A DNA stretch of 64,000 bases from Acidimicrobiia bacterium (GCA_027494165.1 JAOSJM010000001.1:1178001-1242000); one strand, 5' to 3'. Shown: positions 17,242-27,188, counted from the stretch's first letter. Made by a program: numbers and translations. Notes: generated from the sequence alone by a model not told the origin.

Positions 17242-18321
17242 GTGCCGTCGTTCCGCTCCGGCAAGGTGCTGCGGGTCCTCGAGGAGCGCCCCGGCCTCCA
17301 GCGCGTCGACGTCGACCTGGGGGAGGGTCCCGAACGGGCCTACGTGCTGCCGCAGCTCACGGGTACGGTGTCGGCGGGCGACCGGGTCGTCGTCAACACC
17401 ACGGCGGTCGAGCTCGGTCTCGGCACCGGAGGCTGGCACGTCGTGCACTGGAACCTCGAGCGGGACCGCTGGAGCGAGCGCGGCCCGGGCCACATCCTCA
17501 AGGGCCGCTACACGAGCCTCCAGGCCGACGTGGGCAGCACCGAGGAGCAGGTCGCCGACCTGGAGAAGGTGGAGTCGATCGACGGCCTCCCCGTGGTCGC
17601 GGCCGCGCTCCACAGCCAGCTCCCCGCGGTGGCGGTCGCCTACCGGGAGCAGGCGCCGGATGGACGTCTCGTCTACGTGATGACCGACGGGGCGGGGCTG
17701 CCGCTGGCCCTCTCGGACCTCGTGGCCGCGCTCCGGGATCGCGAACTCCTCGACGCCACCATCACCTGCGGGCACGCGTTCGGGGGCGACTACGAGGCGG
17801 TGTCGGTCTTCTCGGCGCTCGCCGTGGCCCGCCACGTCGTCGGCGCCGACGCCGCGGTCGTGGCGATGGGACCCGGCATCGTCGGGACGAACACCCGTCT
17901 CGGGTTCAGCGGCATGGAGGTCGGCCCGATCCTCGACGCAGCCGCGGCGCTCGGAGGCCGTCCGATCGCCGCCCTCCGGGCGTCGTTCGCCGACCCCCGG
18001 GCCCGGCACCGGGGGCTGTCCCACCACTCCCGGACCGCGCTGCGCCTGGCCTGCCGCGAGCGGGTCGCCGTCGCGTTCCCCCTCGTAGGGGGGACCGAGG
18101 AGGCCCGCCTGCGCGCCGACCTCGCCGACGCCGGCCTCGATCGGCGCCACGACGTCGTGGACGTCGCAGCCCCCGATGTCCTGGGGCTCTTCGCGCGACA
18201 CGGGCTCGACGTCGTCTCGATGGGCCGCCCGGCCGCGGCCGACCCGGTGCTCTTCCAGGCGGCGGGAGCAGCCGGCGTCCTCGCGGCCCGGTTCGGGGCG
18301 GGGAGGGCAGGCGGGTCGTGA
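17242..18321 (+). CDS. DUF3866 family protein
   Basis: A 359-residue protein between pafA and pafB, ten bases after pafA and overlapping pafB. It has an N-terminal beta domain (KVLRVLEERPGLQRVDVDL) and a GWHVVHWNLERDRW segment. A GHILKGRYTSLQ motif and a C-terminal alpha-beta domain with MGPGIVGTNTRLGFSG and HHSRTAL complete it. These are hallmarks of DUF3866. No catalytic activity is established for the family as far as I know. Embedding between the Pup ligase and the PafBC regulators suggests a linked role in protein quality control or DNA-damage response, which is inference. Confidence 0.85.
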   Translation: MPSFRSGKVLRVLEERPGLQRVDVDLGEGPERAYVLPQLTGTVSAGDRVVVNTTAVELGLGTGGWHVVHWNLERDRWSERGPGHILKGRYTSLQADVGSTEEQVADLEKVESIDGLPVVAAALHSQLPAVAVAYREQAPDGRLVYVMTDGAGLPLALSDLVAALRDRELLDATITCGHAFGGDYEAVSVFSALAVARHVVGADAAVVAMGPGIVGTNTRLGFSGMEVGPILDAAAALGGRPIAALRASFADPRARHRGLSHHSRTALRLACRERVAVAFPLVGGTEEARLRADLADAGLDRRHDVVDVAAPDVLGLFARHGLDVVSMGRPAAADPVLFQAAGAAGVLAARFGAGRAGGS

Positions 18322-19241
18322 GCGACCGGGTCGAGCGTCTCACGAACCTCGTCGCCAACCTCCTGGCGACGCGCCGGCCGTTGACCCTCGACGAGATCGT
18401 CGACCTCGTCCCCGGCTACCCCTCGGGCAAGGCGTCCTACCGGCGGCAGTTCGAGCGGGACAAGGACGCCTTGCGGGGGATCGGGGTCCCCATCGTCATC
18501 GAGCCGGTCGACCACCTCGGGCCGGAGGTCGGGTACCGCATCCGCCCCGAGGACTACTACCTCCCGGAGCTGGACCTGACCGCGGAGGAGCGGGCCGCGC
18601 TCCACGTGGCCGTGACCGCCGTGCACCTCGAGGGCGGGGAAGGGCGCGAGGCGCTGTGGAAGCTCGGCGGGCTCGCCGGCGAGGGCGCTCCGGCGCTCGC
18701 CACCATCCCCTCGCTCCCGGAGCTCGAGCCGCTCTTCGACGCCTACCGGCGACGGGCCGTGGCCGGGTTCAGCTACCGCGGCGGGCGCCGGCGCCTGGAG
18801 CCGTACGGCATCGTCTTCCGGCGGGGCCACTGGTACGTCGTCGGGCACGACCTGGACCGCGACGAGCCACGGGCCTTCCGCGTCGACCGGCTCACCGACG
18901 TCGAGGTGGGGGAGGCCGGCACGTTCGAGCGGCCGCCGCAGTTGGTCCCCACCGAGCTCGTTCGCGCCCAGCCGTGGTCGTTCGGGGACGAGGAGGCGAT
19001 CGAGGCGCTCCTGCTGGTCGACCGGACCCAGGCGGCCGTCGTCGCCGAGCAGCTCGGCGACGAGACCGTCAAGGAGCGTCGCGACGACGGCAGCGTGCTG
19101 TTCGGCGTCGCGGTCACGAACCGGTCGGCCTTCCTCTCGTTCGTGCTGGGCCTCCTCGACCACGCCGAGGTGCTCGGCCCCCCGGCGCTCCGCGAGGAGA
19201 TGGTCGAGTGGCTGGAGGCCGTCGCCGGGGGTTCGCCGTGA
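18318..19241 (+). CDS. pafB: WYL-domain transcriptional regulator PafB
   Basis: A 307-residue regulator with an N-terminal winged helix (RVERLTNLVANLLATRRPL, then KASYRRQFERDKDALRGIG) and a central WYL domain near residues 140-215 (LEPYGIVFRRGHWYVVGHDLDRDEPRAFRVDRL). Its C-terminal WCX extension is also recognisable. PafB with PafC activates DNA-damage genes in mycobacteria, sensing probably single-stranded DNA through WYL. The GTG start overlaps the DUF3866 stop and its TGA overlaps the pafC GTG. Confidence 0.9.
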   Translation: MSDRVERLTNLVANLLATRRPLTLDEIVDLVPGYPSGKASYRRQFERDKDALRGIGVPIVIEPVDHLGPEVGYRIRPEDYYLPELDLTAEERAALHVAVTAVHLEGGEGREALWKLGGLAGEGAPALATIPSLPELEPLFDAYRRRAVAGFSYRGGRRRLEPYGIVFRRGHWYVVGHDLDRDEPRAFRVDRLTDVEVGEAGTFERPPQLVPTELVRAQPWSFGDEEAIEALLLVDRTQAAVVAEQLGDETVKERRDDGSVLFGVAVTNRSAFLSFVLGLLDHAEVLGPPALREEMVEWLEAVAGGSP

Positions 19242-20175
19242 GCCGGCCCCTCGCCGGTCCGCGGCTCCGGCGCGTGCTCGCGCTCGTCCCCTGGATCGCG
19301 GCCCATCCGGGCGTCACCCTCGACGAGCTCGCCTCGCGCTTCGACGTCTCGCGCCAAGAGGTCGAGCGTGACCTGGCGCTGCTGCCGTTCTGCGGGCTCC
19401 CCCGTACACGCCCGACCGGCTGATCGACGTCGAGATCGTGGGCGAGCAGGTCCGGGTCCGGTTCGCCGACTACTTCGCCCGACCGCTGCGCTTCACCCCG
19501 GCCGAGGGCCTCTCGCTGCTCGCCGCGGGGCAGGCCCTCCTCGCGGTCCCCGGGTCGGACCCCGGCGGCCCACTGGCCGGCGCGCTCGCGAAGCTGGCGC
19601 GCGTCCTGGGCGTCGAAGGGGGGGTCACGGTCGAGGTCGGCGGAGGGCCGTACCTCTCAGCCCTCCGTGCGGCCACGGAGCGTGGCGAGCGGGTGGAGAT
19701 CGACTACTACTCGTTCGGGCGGGACGCGCTCACGACCCGCCAGGTCGATCCGGTGGCGGTGTTCCACGCCTTCGGCCAGTGGTACGTGGCGGCCTTCTGC
19801 CACCAGGCAGGCGAGGAGCGCCTGTTCCGGGTCGACCGGGTCCGGGCGGTGCGCCCGACCGGAGAGCGCGTCACCGAGGGCAGCCACCTCGCCGACGAGT
19901 TCGTCACCGCGGCGGTGTACCGGCCGCGCCCCGGCGACCCCCGGGTCACCCTGCGCCTCGGGCCGTCGGCCGGCTGGGTCCCCGAGAGCTACCCCGTCGA
20001 GGAGGCCGTGGAGGAAGGCGACGGGTGGCGGGTGGTCCTCGCCGTGAGCGAGCAGGCGTGGCTCGAGCGGTTGCTGCTCCGCCTGGGCCCCGAGGCCGAG
20101 GTGCTCGAGCCGCCGGAGCTCCGGTCCCTGGGACCCGAGGCGGCCCGCCGCCTGCTCCGTCGCTACGCTCCGTGA
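19238..20175 (+). CDS. pafC: WYL-domain transcriptional regulator PafC (frameshift)
   Basis: Second member of the PafBC pair: winged helix (RVLALVPWIAAHPGVTLDEL, SRQEVERDLALL) then a WYL domain with VEIDYYSFGRDALTTRQVDP and AFGQWYVAAFCHQ. The reading breaks in the C5 run at 19398-19402; adding one C joins PFCGLP to YTPDRLIDVEIVGEQV and gives a 312-residue protein of normal length. The GTG start overlaps the pafB stop. The two probably act as a heterodimer. Confidence 0.88.
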
Positions 20176-20257
20176 GACCTGCGGTCCGGTCCTGGCCGGG
20201 TCCCGTGGGAGGATAGGGTGCGGCGCCGGGCCGCCGAGCCGGCCCGCGGGGACCCAC

Positions 20258-20922
20258 ATGGAACGAACGAGAGCCGACGTTGAGCCGGGTACCGAGCCGA
20301 ACGTGAGCGTCGTCGACGACGCCACCCCGGGGGACGCGGTCGAGGAGCCCCCGGTCGAGCCCGCCGCGCCGGCCGAGACCCGGGCCCGGAAGCGGGCGCG
20401 CCGCCGGCGACGGATCGCCGTCGAGTGGGTCGTCCTCGTCGTCGGCGCCCTCGCCATCGCGCTGTTCCTCAGGGCCTTCCTGTTCCAGGCGTTCTACATC
20501 CCCTCGGAGTCGATGCTGCCGACCCTGGAGGTCGGCGACCGGGTGCTCGTGAACAAGCTCAGCTACCGGCTCCACGACGTGCACCGGGGGACATCGTCGT
20601 CTTCGAGGCCCCTCCGGGCCAGGAGACCGCCACCGTCAAGGACCTGGTGAAGCGGGTCGTCGGGCTGCCGGGGGAGACGGTCGAGGCCCGCGACGGCAAC
20701 GTCTACGTCGACGGGCGGCTCCTGGAGGAGCCCTACCTCCCGTCCGAGACGAGGACCGAGGACTTCCCGCCCACGGATGTGCCCCCCTCGAGCTACTTCG
20801 TGATGGGGGACAACCGCTCGGCCTCCAAGGACTCCCGGGTGTTCCGTGCCATCCCCGAGTCGAGCATCGTGGGCCGGGTGTTCGTCCGGATCTGGCCCCT
20901 CGACCGCCTGGGCTTCCTCTAG
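20258..20922 (+). CDS. lepB: Signal peptidase I (frameshift)
   Basis: A 221-residue membrane-bound S26 protease that removes signal peptides outside the membrane. About 60 acidic then arginine-rich residues precede the transmembrane anchor (VEWVVLVVGALAIALFLRAF). The catalytic Ser is in IPSESMLPTLEVGD and the general-base Lys in VKRVVGLPGE, with the GDNRSASKDSR box after. The reading breaks in the G5 run at 20586-20590; one added G joins DVHRG to DIVVFEAPPGQ. A TAGGGT box at 20213-20218 is about 39 bases upstream. It lies next to the Tat genes, so several export functions cluster here. Confidence 0.88.
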
Positions 20923-20967
20923 GAGCCGGAGGTCCCGGACGCCGCCGTGGGGCAGCTCGTGCCCCGC

Positions 20968-21669
20968 TCAGGCACCGTCGGCGCCGCGGTACGCCTCGAC
21001 GACCGCCACCATGCGCTCCGGCCGGTCGCAGTACAGGGCGTCCACGTCCATGCGCAGCAGCGCCTCCAGGTGACGGACCTCCTGGGCGTCCCAGGCGAAC
21101 GCCCGTACCTCGAAGCGGTGGAAGAGCGCCACGAGCCCGCGGGTCCAGTCGGTGTGGTGCATGTTCATGGCGTCGATCCCGATCCGGGCCAGGTCGAACG
21201 CGTGGCGCTCGATGGGCCCGGTGACCGCGCGCCGCCGCACCGAGTGCACCAGCCGGACGTCGGGAGCGACGTCGCGCAGGCGGCCCAGCAGGTCGACGTC
21301 GGGGGAGCACAACCACAGCCGCGACGCGGCCCGGACCTCCCGGGCCAGCTCGATGACCGGTTCGGCGGCTCGGGGATCCTTGATGTCGAGGGAGAGCTCG
21401 TACGCGGCCCCGAGGGACCCGTACACGTCGCGCAGCCGTGGCACGCCGGCCTCCGCCAGGCGGGCGGCGGCGGAGCGCGACACGCGCAGCCGCCGCAGCC
21501 CGTTCCGCACGACGGGGTCGTGGACCAGGACCACCTCGCCGTCGGCGGACAGCCACGCGTCGGACTCGAGGCCGCCCGCGCCGAGGGCCAGGGCCCGCTC
21601 GAACGCCGGGACGGTGTTCTCGGGGAGCTCCGTGCGCGCGCCGCGGTGGGCGAAGGTGATCGGCCGCAT
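20968..21669 (-). CDS. Glycerophosphodiester phosphodiesterase
   Basis: A 233-residue GDPD-family TIM barrel that hydrolyses glycerophosphodiesters to glycerol-3-phosphate and an alcohol. The N-terminal FAHRGARTELPENT carries the catalytic His and the metal Glu; GGLESDAWLSADGEVVLVHDP supplies the Glu-x-Asp and second His. There is no signal peptide, so it is likely cytosolic. It ends 45 bases from lepB in a convergent arrangement. The divergent zinc-ribbon gene begins about 115 bases beyond its start. Confidence 0.87.
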   Translation of the reverse strand: MRPITFAHRGARTELPENTVPAFERALALGAGGLESDAWLSADGEVVLVHDPVVRNGLRRLRVSRSAAARLAEAGVPRLRDVYGSLGAAYELSLDIKDPRAAEPVIELAREVRAASRLWLCSPDVDLLGRLRDVAPDVRLVHSVRRRAVTGPIERHAFDLARIGIDAMNMHHTDWTRGLVALFHRFEVRAFAWDAQEVRHLEALLRMDVDALYCDRPERMVAVVEAYRGADGA

Positions 21670-21786
21670 CGCCGCCGATGATGACCGAATCCGGGGTGGC
21701 ACGGCGAGCGCGACGGCGGCCTCACCGGAACCCTCAAGGGCCCCCTGAGGCCTGCCGATGGAACACCAAGAGCGGAAGGGACCGAC

Positions 21787-22128
21787 GTGACCACCATCCG
21801 AGCGAGCTGTCCGACCTGCGGCGACGTGCAGATCCAGGCCTCCGACCTGGTCGTGCGGGTCTGCGCGGACGACGACCGGGGCTCGTACTGCTTCCGCTGC
21901 CCCTCGTGCGACCGGGCGGTGGCGAAGGAGGCGAGCCGGCGGATCGTCGACCTGCTCGTCGCCTCGGGCGTCCGGATGCAGGTCTGGCGTCTCCCCGCCG
22001 AGCTGACCGAGGAGCGGTCGGGGCCGCCCATCCAGCCCGACGACGTCCTCGACTTCCACCTCCTGCTGCAGGAGGACGACTGGTTCGCGCGCGTCGCCGA
22101 GATGGTGCGCCGGAGCCTGCCCCGGTAG
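21787..22128 (+). CDS. Small zinc-ribbon protein
   Basis: A 113-residue protein with two CxxC knuckles (CPTCGDVQI near residues 8-14 and CFRCPSC near 35-41), typical of a treble-clef or ribbon zinc site. A C-terminal helical segment (PDDVLDFHLLLQEDDWFARVAEM) follows. A GGAAGGG ribosome site precedes the GTG start. It lies upstream of tatA. I do not recognise a named family; it could be a nucleic-acid-binding or scaffold protein. The TAG stop is also the first three bases of the next gene's -10 box. Confidence 0.7.
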   Translation: MTTIRASCPTCGDVQIQASDLVVRVCADDDRGSYCFRCPSCDRAVAKEASRRIVDLLVASGVRMQVWRLPAELTEERSGPPIQPDDVLDFHLLLQEDDWFARVAEMVRRSLPR

Positions 22129-22131
22129 CCT
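22126..22131 (+). promoter_or_regulatory. -10 box TAGCCT overlapping a stop codon
   Basis: TAGCCT ends 9 bases before the ATG at 22141, and its TAG is the stop codon of the zinc-ribbon gene. No ribosome site is visible in the gap. Confidence 0.4.
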
Positions 22132-22140
22132 CGGTCCCTC

Positions 22141-22362
22141 ATGTCACCCTGGGTGATCGTCGCCGCCCTCACGGCCCTCGGGGCCCTCGTCGTGACCGTC
22201 GCGGTCCGCCGCACGGTCGACGAGGTCGAGCCGACGGTTCGCGCCTTCGCGGACTTCCGCGCCGCCCTGCGTCCCGCGGTGGCCGGCCTGCGGGCCGACG
22301 CCCGTGAGACGCGCGCCCGCCTCGTGAGGCAGGCGGGCTCGGCCGACGCCGACCGCCTCTAG
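22141..22362 (+). CDS. Small N-terminally anchored membrane protein
   Basis: A 73-residue protein with one N-terminal transmembrane helix (VIVAALTALGALVVTVAV) followed by a charged, probably helical cytoplasmic segment (DEVEPTVRAFADFRAALRP). It sits between the zinc-ribbon gene and tatA. The layout resembles TatA/TatB-type anchors but lacks their conserved glycine-proline hinge, so I do not call it TatB. Function unknown. Confidence 0.55.
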   Translation: MSPWVIVAALTALGALVVTVAVRRTVDEVEPTVRAFADFRAALRPAVAGLRADARETRARLVRQAGSADADRL

Positions 22363-22478
22363 CCGCACCCTCGCGCCGGCACGCGCCGGGCTTCCCACGG
22401 TCCGCTTCGTCGGGCTCGCGCGGGCCACGGCTACCATGAGCGGCCGGGCGTCGCAACCGGAAACCTGGAGGGAGCCCG

Positions 22479-22816
22479 ATGCCCCAGCTCGGCCCGCTCG
22501 AGATCCTCGTGATCTTCGTCGTGGCCCTGCTCGTCTTCGGTCCGAACCGCCTCCCCGAGATCGCTCGGCAGGTCGGACGGGGCTTCCAGGAGCTCCGCCG
22601 GATCCAGGACCACGTCCGCCACGAGCTCGACGACGCCCTGCGCGAGCCGCCCCCGCCATCCACCCCTCCCCGGCCCCGGAGCTCTCGGCGGGACCGGCGG
22701 CCGAGAGTGCCTCCGATCACGAGGAACCCGCCGGCGCGCCACCGCCGGCCGTCGAAGCCGACACCGAGGGTCCTTCCGGGGCGAACGGCGAGTCGCCCGC
22801 CGGGACCTCGACCTGA
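22479..22816 (+). CDS. tatA: Twin-arginine translocase subunit TatA (frameshift)
   Basis: A pore-forming component of the Tat pathway, which exports folded proteins. The short N-terminal membrane helix (EILVIFVVALLVFGPNRLPE) with the FGPNRLPE hinge and the amphipathic helix RQVGRGFQELRRIQDHV are diagnostic. After residue 58 the frame breaks in the C5 run at 22650-22654; one added C gives an acidic, proline-rich tail ending at 22816, four bases before tatC, instead of an arginine-rich tail overlapping tatC. Restored length is 112 residues. GGAGGG precedes the ATG. Confidence 0.88.
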
Positions 22817-22819
22817 GCA

Positions 22820-23548
22820 GTGGCGAAGACCGACCACGGCGCCCGGATGACGGTCGCCGAGCACCTGGCCGAGCTCCGCCGCCGGCTGATCATCGCGATC
22901 GTCGCGGTCACCGTGGCCGCGATCGTGGCCTACATCTTCTCGCTCGACATCATCCGCTTCCTCGTGGACTACTACCGCGACGCGACCGAGAACCAGGAGA
23001 ACGCGCTGGTCTTCACGGGGCCGGCCGACGCCTTCGTGACCCGCATCAAGGTGGCCACCTACGGCGGCATCGTCCTGGCGCTCCCGGTGTGGCTCTGGCA
23101 GGTGTGGCGCTTCGTCACCCCCGGGCTCCACCCCAACGAGAAGCGCTACGCGGTCCCCTTCGTGCTGTCCGCCGTCGTCCTCTTCGCCTTCGGCGCGTTC
23201 GTGGCCCTGCGCACCCTGCCGACCGCCCTCTCCTTCCTCCTGAACGTGGGTGGCGAAGAGCTCCAGCCGCTGCTCACGGCGGACAAGTACCTGTCCCTCG
23301 TCTCCCTGATGATCGTGGCCTTCGGCATCAGCTTCGAGTTCCCGGTCGTGCTCGTCTTCCTGCTCCTGGCTCGGGTCCTCACGACCGCGCAGCTGCGCCG
23401 TTGGCGGCGGGGGGTCATCATCTTCGTGGTGGCGTTCGCAGCCGTCATCACGCCGAGCCAGGATCCCTACTCCTTGTTCTTCATGGCGGTCCCGATGTAC
23501 GTGTTCTACGAGCTCGCGATCTTGATCGGGAGGGTGCTGAAGCGATGA
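22820..23548 (+). CDS. tatC: Twin-arginine translocase subunit TatC
   Basis: The 242-residue multi-spanning Tat receptor that recognises twin-arginine signal peptides. The cytoplasmic N-terminus MTVAEHLAELRRRL is diagnostic and could be the true start (ATG at 22847). The first periplasmic loop has FTGPADAFVTRIKVA, followed by VWLWQVWRFVTPGLHPNEKR. Six hydrophobic segments can be counted. It follows tatA and overlaps the next gene by 4 bases. Confidence 0.93.
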   Translation: MAKTDHGARMTVAEHLAELRRRLIIAIVAVTVAAIVAYIFSLDIIRFLVDYYRDATENQENALVFTGPADAFVTRIKVATYGGIVLALPVWLWQVWRFVTPGLHPNEKRYAVPFVLSAVVLFAFGAFVALRTLPTALSFLLNVGGEELQPLLTADKYLSLVSLMIVAFGISFEFPVVLVFLLLARVLTTAQLRRWRRGVIIFVVAFAAVITPSQDPYSLFFMAVPMYVFYELAILIGRVLKR

Positions 23549-23874
23549 GCGCGCGGAAGAGCCGTACGAGCCGCACGGCCTGGAAGCCTCGTCGCGATCG
23601 ACGCGAGGTCGTGGTCGCCGTCGCCACCGGCGTGGGCATCACGCTGCTCACGGTGCTCGCGGTCCTCCTCCTCCGGGAGCGGGACGACGGCGGCCCCGAG
23701 CCGGTCGTCACCGTGCCGACGACCGTCCCCCTGACCGAGGACACCGTCCCCGCCACCGGGCTCCCGCCCGAGACGACCGCTCTGCCGGACGTGACCACGA
23801 CGGTGACGAGCGAGCCCCCGCGCAACACCGCCCCTCCGTCCGAGCCCGACCCCACCGTGCCCGCGGAGCCGTGA
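23545..23874 (+). CDS. Single-pass membrane protein with Thr/Pro-rich exterior tail
   Basis: A 109-residue protein whose ATG overlaps the tatC stop. A basic N-terminus (SARKSRTSRTAWKPRRDRR) precedes one membrane helix (VVVAVATGVGITLLTVLAVLLL) and about 60 residues rich in Thr, Pro, Glu and Val (VPTTVPLTEDTVPATG). The tail resembles a flexible extracytoplasmic linker, a possible O-glycosylation substrate. Its GTG-coupled partner downstream is the helicase gene. Function unknown. Confidence 0.65.
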   Translation: MSARKSRTSRTAWKPRRDRREVVVAVATGVGITLLTVLAVLLLRERDDGGPEPVVTVPTTVPLTEDTVPATGLPPETTALPDVTTTVTSEPPRNTAPPSEPDPTVPAEP

Positions 23875-26522
23875 CCGGCCGACCCGGCGCCGGCCGAACC
23901 CGGGGCGGGGGCCCCGACGCCGGCACGTTCCGCGCCGGGTTCGAGGCGGCCCGGCCCTTCGCCCTCGACCCGTTCCAGCGGGAGGCCCTCGACGCGCTCG
24001 ACCAGGGGCGATCGGTGCTCGTGGCGGCCCCGACGGGCTCCGGGAAGACCCTGGTGGCGGAGTACGCGGTGCGGCTCGCCCTCGAGGCGGGCCGCAAGGC
24101 CTTCTACACCACGCCGCTCAAGGCCCTCTCGAACCAGAAGTACGCGGATCTCGCCGGTGCGCACGGCTCCCAGCGGGTCGGCCTCCTGACCGGCGACAAC
24201 TCCGTGAACGGGGAGGCGCCGGTGGTCGTCATGACCACCGAGGTCCTGCGCAACATGATCTACGCCTCCAGCCCCAGCCTCGGAGGTCTGCGCTGGGTCG
24301 TCCTCGACGAGGTCCACTACCTCCAGGACCCGTACCGCGGGGCGGTCTGGGAGGAGGTGATCATCCACCTCCCCCCGGACGTCGGGCTGGTCTGCCTCTC
24401 GGCGACGGTCTCGAACGCCGAGGAGTTCGCGGACTGGATCCGGACCGTCCGGGGACCCACGACCGCGGTGATCGAGGAGCGCCGGCCCGTGGAGCTCGTC
24501 CACCTCTACGTGGCGGGGGAGCGCGACGCCGAGGGCCTCCACCTCCTGCCCACCTTCGTCCCCGGGGAGGGGGACGCGCTCCGCCCGAACCCCGAGGCCG
24601 CCCGGCTCGACAGCCGGGCCGTCCGTGGACCGAGGGGGAGGGGTCGGCCCCGAGCCCGGCTCCGGACCCCGGGTCGGGTGGAGCTCGTGGAACGGCTCGC
24701 CTCCGAGGGGATGCTGCCCGCGATCTCCTTCGTGTTCAGCCGGGCCGGCTGCGACCAGGCCGTCGAGCAGTGCCTGGCCGCCGGGCTCCGGCTCACCACC
24801 GCCGAGGAGCGCGCCGCCGTGCACCGCATCGCGCGGGAGCGGGTGGCGGCCCTCTCCGACGACGACCTGGCGGTGCTGGGCTTCGACGCCTGGATCGCGG
24901 GCCTCGAGGCGGGTGTCGCTGCCCACCACGCCGGCATGGTGCCGCCCATGAAGGAGGCGGTCGAGGAGGCCTTCGGGGCGGGCCTCGTCAAGGCGGTCTT
25001 CGCGACCGAGACCCTCTCGCTGGGGATCAACATGCCCGCCCGCTCGGTGGTGATCGAGAAGCTCTCGAAGTTCACCGGCGAGCGCCACGAGTTCCTGACC
25101 CCGGGCGAGTACACCCAGCTCGCGGGTCGCGCCGGCCGGCGAGGCATCGACGACGTCGGCTACGTCGTGGTCTGCTGGAGCCCCTTCGTGCCGTTCGACC
25201 AGGTCGCGGGGCTCGCCTCGCGCCGGACCTACGAGCTCCGCTCCTCGTTCCGGCCCACCTACAACATGGCGGCGAACCTCGTCCACCGGTACGAGGAGGA
25301 CGAGGCCCACCGGCTCCTCGACCTGTCCTTCGCCCAGTTCCACGCCGATCGCGACGTCGTCTCGCTCCAGCGCCAGCTCGAGCGGAGCCGGGCCCGGCTC
25401 GAGCAGCAGCGGGCGCTCGCTCGCAGCGAGCACGGTGACGTGGCCGAGTACCGCCGGATGGTCGCCGAGCTCGAGGACGAGCGCCGCCGCGAGGTTCGGG
25501 GCCTCGAGCACCTCCGGCCGGGCGACGTGGTCCTCCTGGGACGGCGCGGCGGCCGGGTCGTGGTCCTGGCCCACGACCACCGACGGGGCGGGAACCGGGT
25601 CCTGGCCCTCGGTCCGGACCGCAAGCTGTTCCGGCTGGGCCCCGAGGACTTCGAGGAGACACCCCGAGCCGTGGGCCGGCTCGACCTCCCCGAGCCCTAC
25701 GCCCCCGGAACCCGAGGTTCCGCCGCCTCGTGGCCGACGCCCTGCGGCGGGTGAAGCTCGACGAGAGGGCCGCTGCCCGCCGTCCGCGTCCGTCGTCGCT
25801 CGCCCGGCGGGTGGCCGAGCACCCGGTGGCGAGGGCACCCGACGTCGACCACGTGCTCCGGGCGGCGGCGGCCGTGGAGCGCCTGGAACGCGAGGGTGGC
25901 ACGCCTGGAGCAGCGGGTCCGGAAGCGCAGCCAGACCCTCGCCCGCCAGCTCGACCGGGTGCTGCGAGTCCTGGAGGCCTGGGGGTACGTGGAGGACTGG
26001 CAGCTCACCGAGGCCGGCACGCTCCTCACCCGCCTGTACACCGAGGTCGACCTGCTGGTCGCCGAGACGCTCCGGACGGGCGTCCTCGACGGCCTGGAGC
26101 CTCCCGAGATCGTGGCGATCGTCTCGTGCTTCACCTACGAGCGCCGGGGTCCCGAGGGCGCCCGGCCCGCCGCTCCCCGGTGGCCCTCGGCCAGCCTGGC
26201 CCGCCGCTACCGCGACGTCGAACGGATCTGGCGGGACCTCAGCCTCGACGAGGACGACGCCGGGCTGCCGGAGACGCGTCCTCCGGACCCGGGTTTCGCG
26301 CTGCTCGCCCACACGTGGGCGACGGGCGGCGACCTCTCGACGATCCTCGAGGACGAGGAGCTCACCGGGGGCGACTTCGTCCGGATCGTCAAGCAGACCA
26401 TCGACCTCCTCCGCCAGATCGCCGACGTGGCTCCCGACCCGGCGACCGCAGCGTCGGCTGCCGAGGGCGCCGGCCGGTGCTTCCGGGGAGTGGTCGCGGC
26501 GTCCAGCGCCGTCCCCGGGTGA
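23871..26522 (+). CDS. helY: HelY/Mtr4-like DExH-box RNA helicase (two frameshifts)
   Basis: A large superfamily 2 helicase. Motif I is APTGSGKT near residue 54, motif II DEVH near 148, motif III LSATVSN near 177, and motifs V-VI ATETLSLGINMP and QLAGRAGRRG follow near residues 385-425. A long C-terminal helical region follows, as in Ski2/Mtr4-type enzymes. Two indels split it: a missing C in the C5 run at 25702-25706 and an extra G at 25894-25896. Correcting both yields 883 residues and fits actinobacterial HelY. It overlaps both neighbours by 4 bases, and tatA-tatC-helY synteny is also seen in mycobacteria. Confidence 0.9.
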
Positions 26523-27181
26523 GCCGCCCGCTGCGACCCGGGGAACCCTGGGAGCACCCGGCCGGCGACGACGTGCCCCTCGAGGTGGTCGGTGGCGACA
26601 CCGACCTGGCCGCGGCCGTCGCCGACCGTCCGGGGGTGCTCGTGCGGTTCACCCCCCGCGACCGCTCCGACCTGGCCCGGGCGCTCGGGATCAGGGACGG
26701 GGTCCCGGGTCGGCGCCTCGAGGTGTCGATGGACCTGCTCCTGCTCGACGACGGGGCCCCCGCGGTGAACGCCGTGGTCGTGGGTGCTCCACCGCGACGG
26801 ACGAGGTGGGGGAGCCGCTGGCGCGACCTCGAGGTGACGGTCGACGGCCGGACGGTGTTCGCGGGCCGCGCCACCGGCGTCGTGATCGCGTCCGGGCAGT
26901 TCCTGGACGGGGACGACGCGGTGCCCCGGGCCCATCCCGGCGACGGAAGGGTCGACGTCCAGGTCTACGCCGTGGCGCGCCGGGAGCGCCGCGCCATGCG
27001 GTCACGCCTTCGCACCGGCGAGCACGTGCCCCATCCCGCGATCGTCGCCACCTCCGGGCGACGGGTCGAGGTGTGGGCGAGGCGAGGAGCGGTCGGGGTC
27101 GAGGTCGACGGGCGGCGGTGCCCCGGGACGCGCCACCTCGGGGTGACCGTCCGCACGGGGTCCTTTCGGCTGCTCCTCTGA
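26519..27181 (+). CDS. Diacylglycerol/lipid-kinase C-terminal-domain protein
   Basis: A 220-residue protein coupled to helY by a GTG start at 26519. The second half resembles the accessory beta-domain of YegS/DgkB lipid kinases: GRTVFAGRATGVVIASGQ then DGDDAVPRAHPGDGRVDVQVYAV. A short VVGGDTDLAAAV near the N-terminus recalls the GGDGT loop but lacks its final residues, and there is no full kinase N-domain. It may therefore be a regulatory or degenerate relative. It ends 7 bases from a convergent gene, so no terminator fits between them. Confidence 0.65.
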   Translation: MSRPLRPGEPWEHPAGDDVPLEVVGGDTDLAAAVADRPGVLVRFTPRDRSDLARALGIRDGVPGRRLEVSMDLLLLDDGAPAVNAVVVGAPPRRTRWGSRWRDLEVTVDGRTVFAGRATGVVIASGQFLDGDDAVPRAHPGDGRVDVQVYAVARRERRAMRSRLRTGEHVPHPAIVATSGRRVEVWARRGAVGVEVDGRRCPGTRHLGVTVRTGSFRLLL

Positions 27182-27188
27182 GCGTGCG

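Noticed and set aside
22141-22362. TatB
   Set aside because: It has one N-terminal helix next to tatA, but lacks the Gly-Pro hinge and the amphipathic helix pattern of TatA/TatB.
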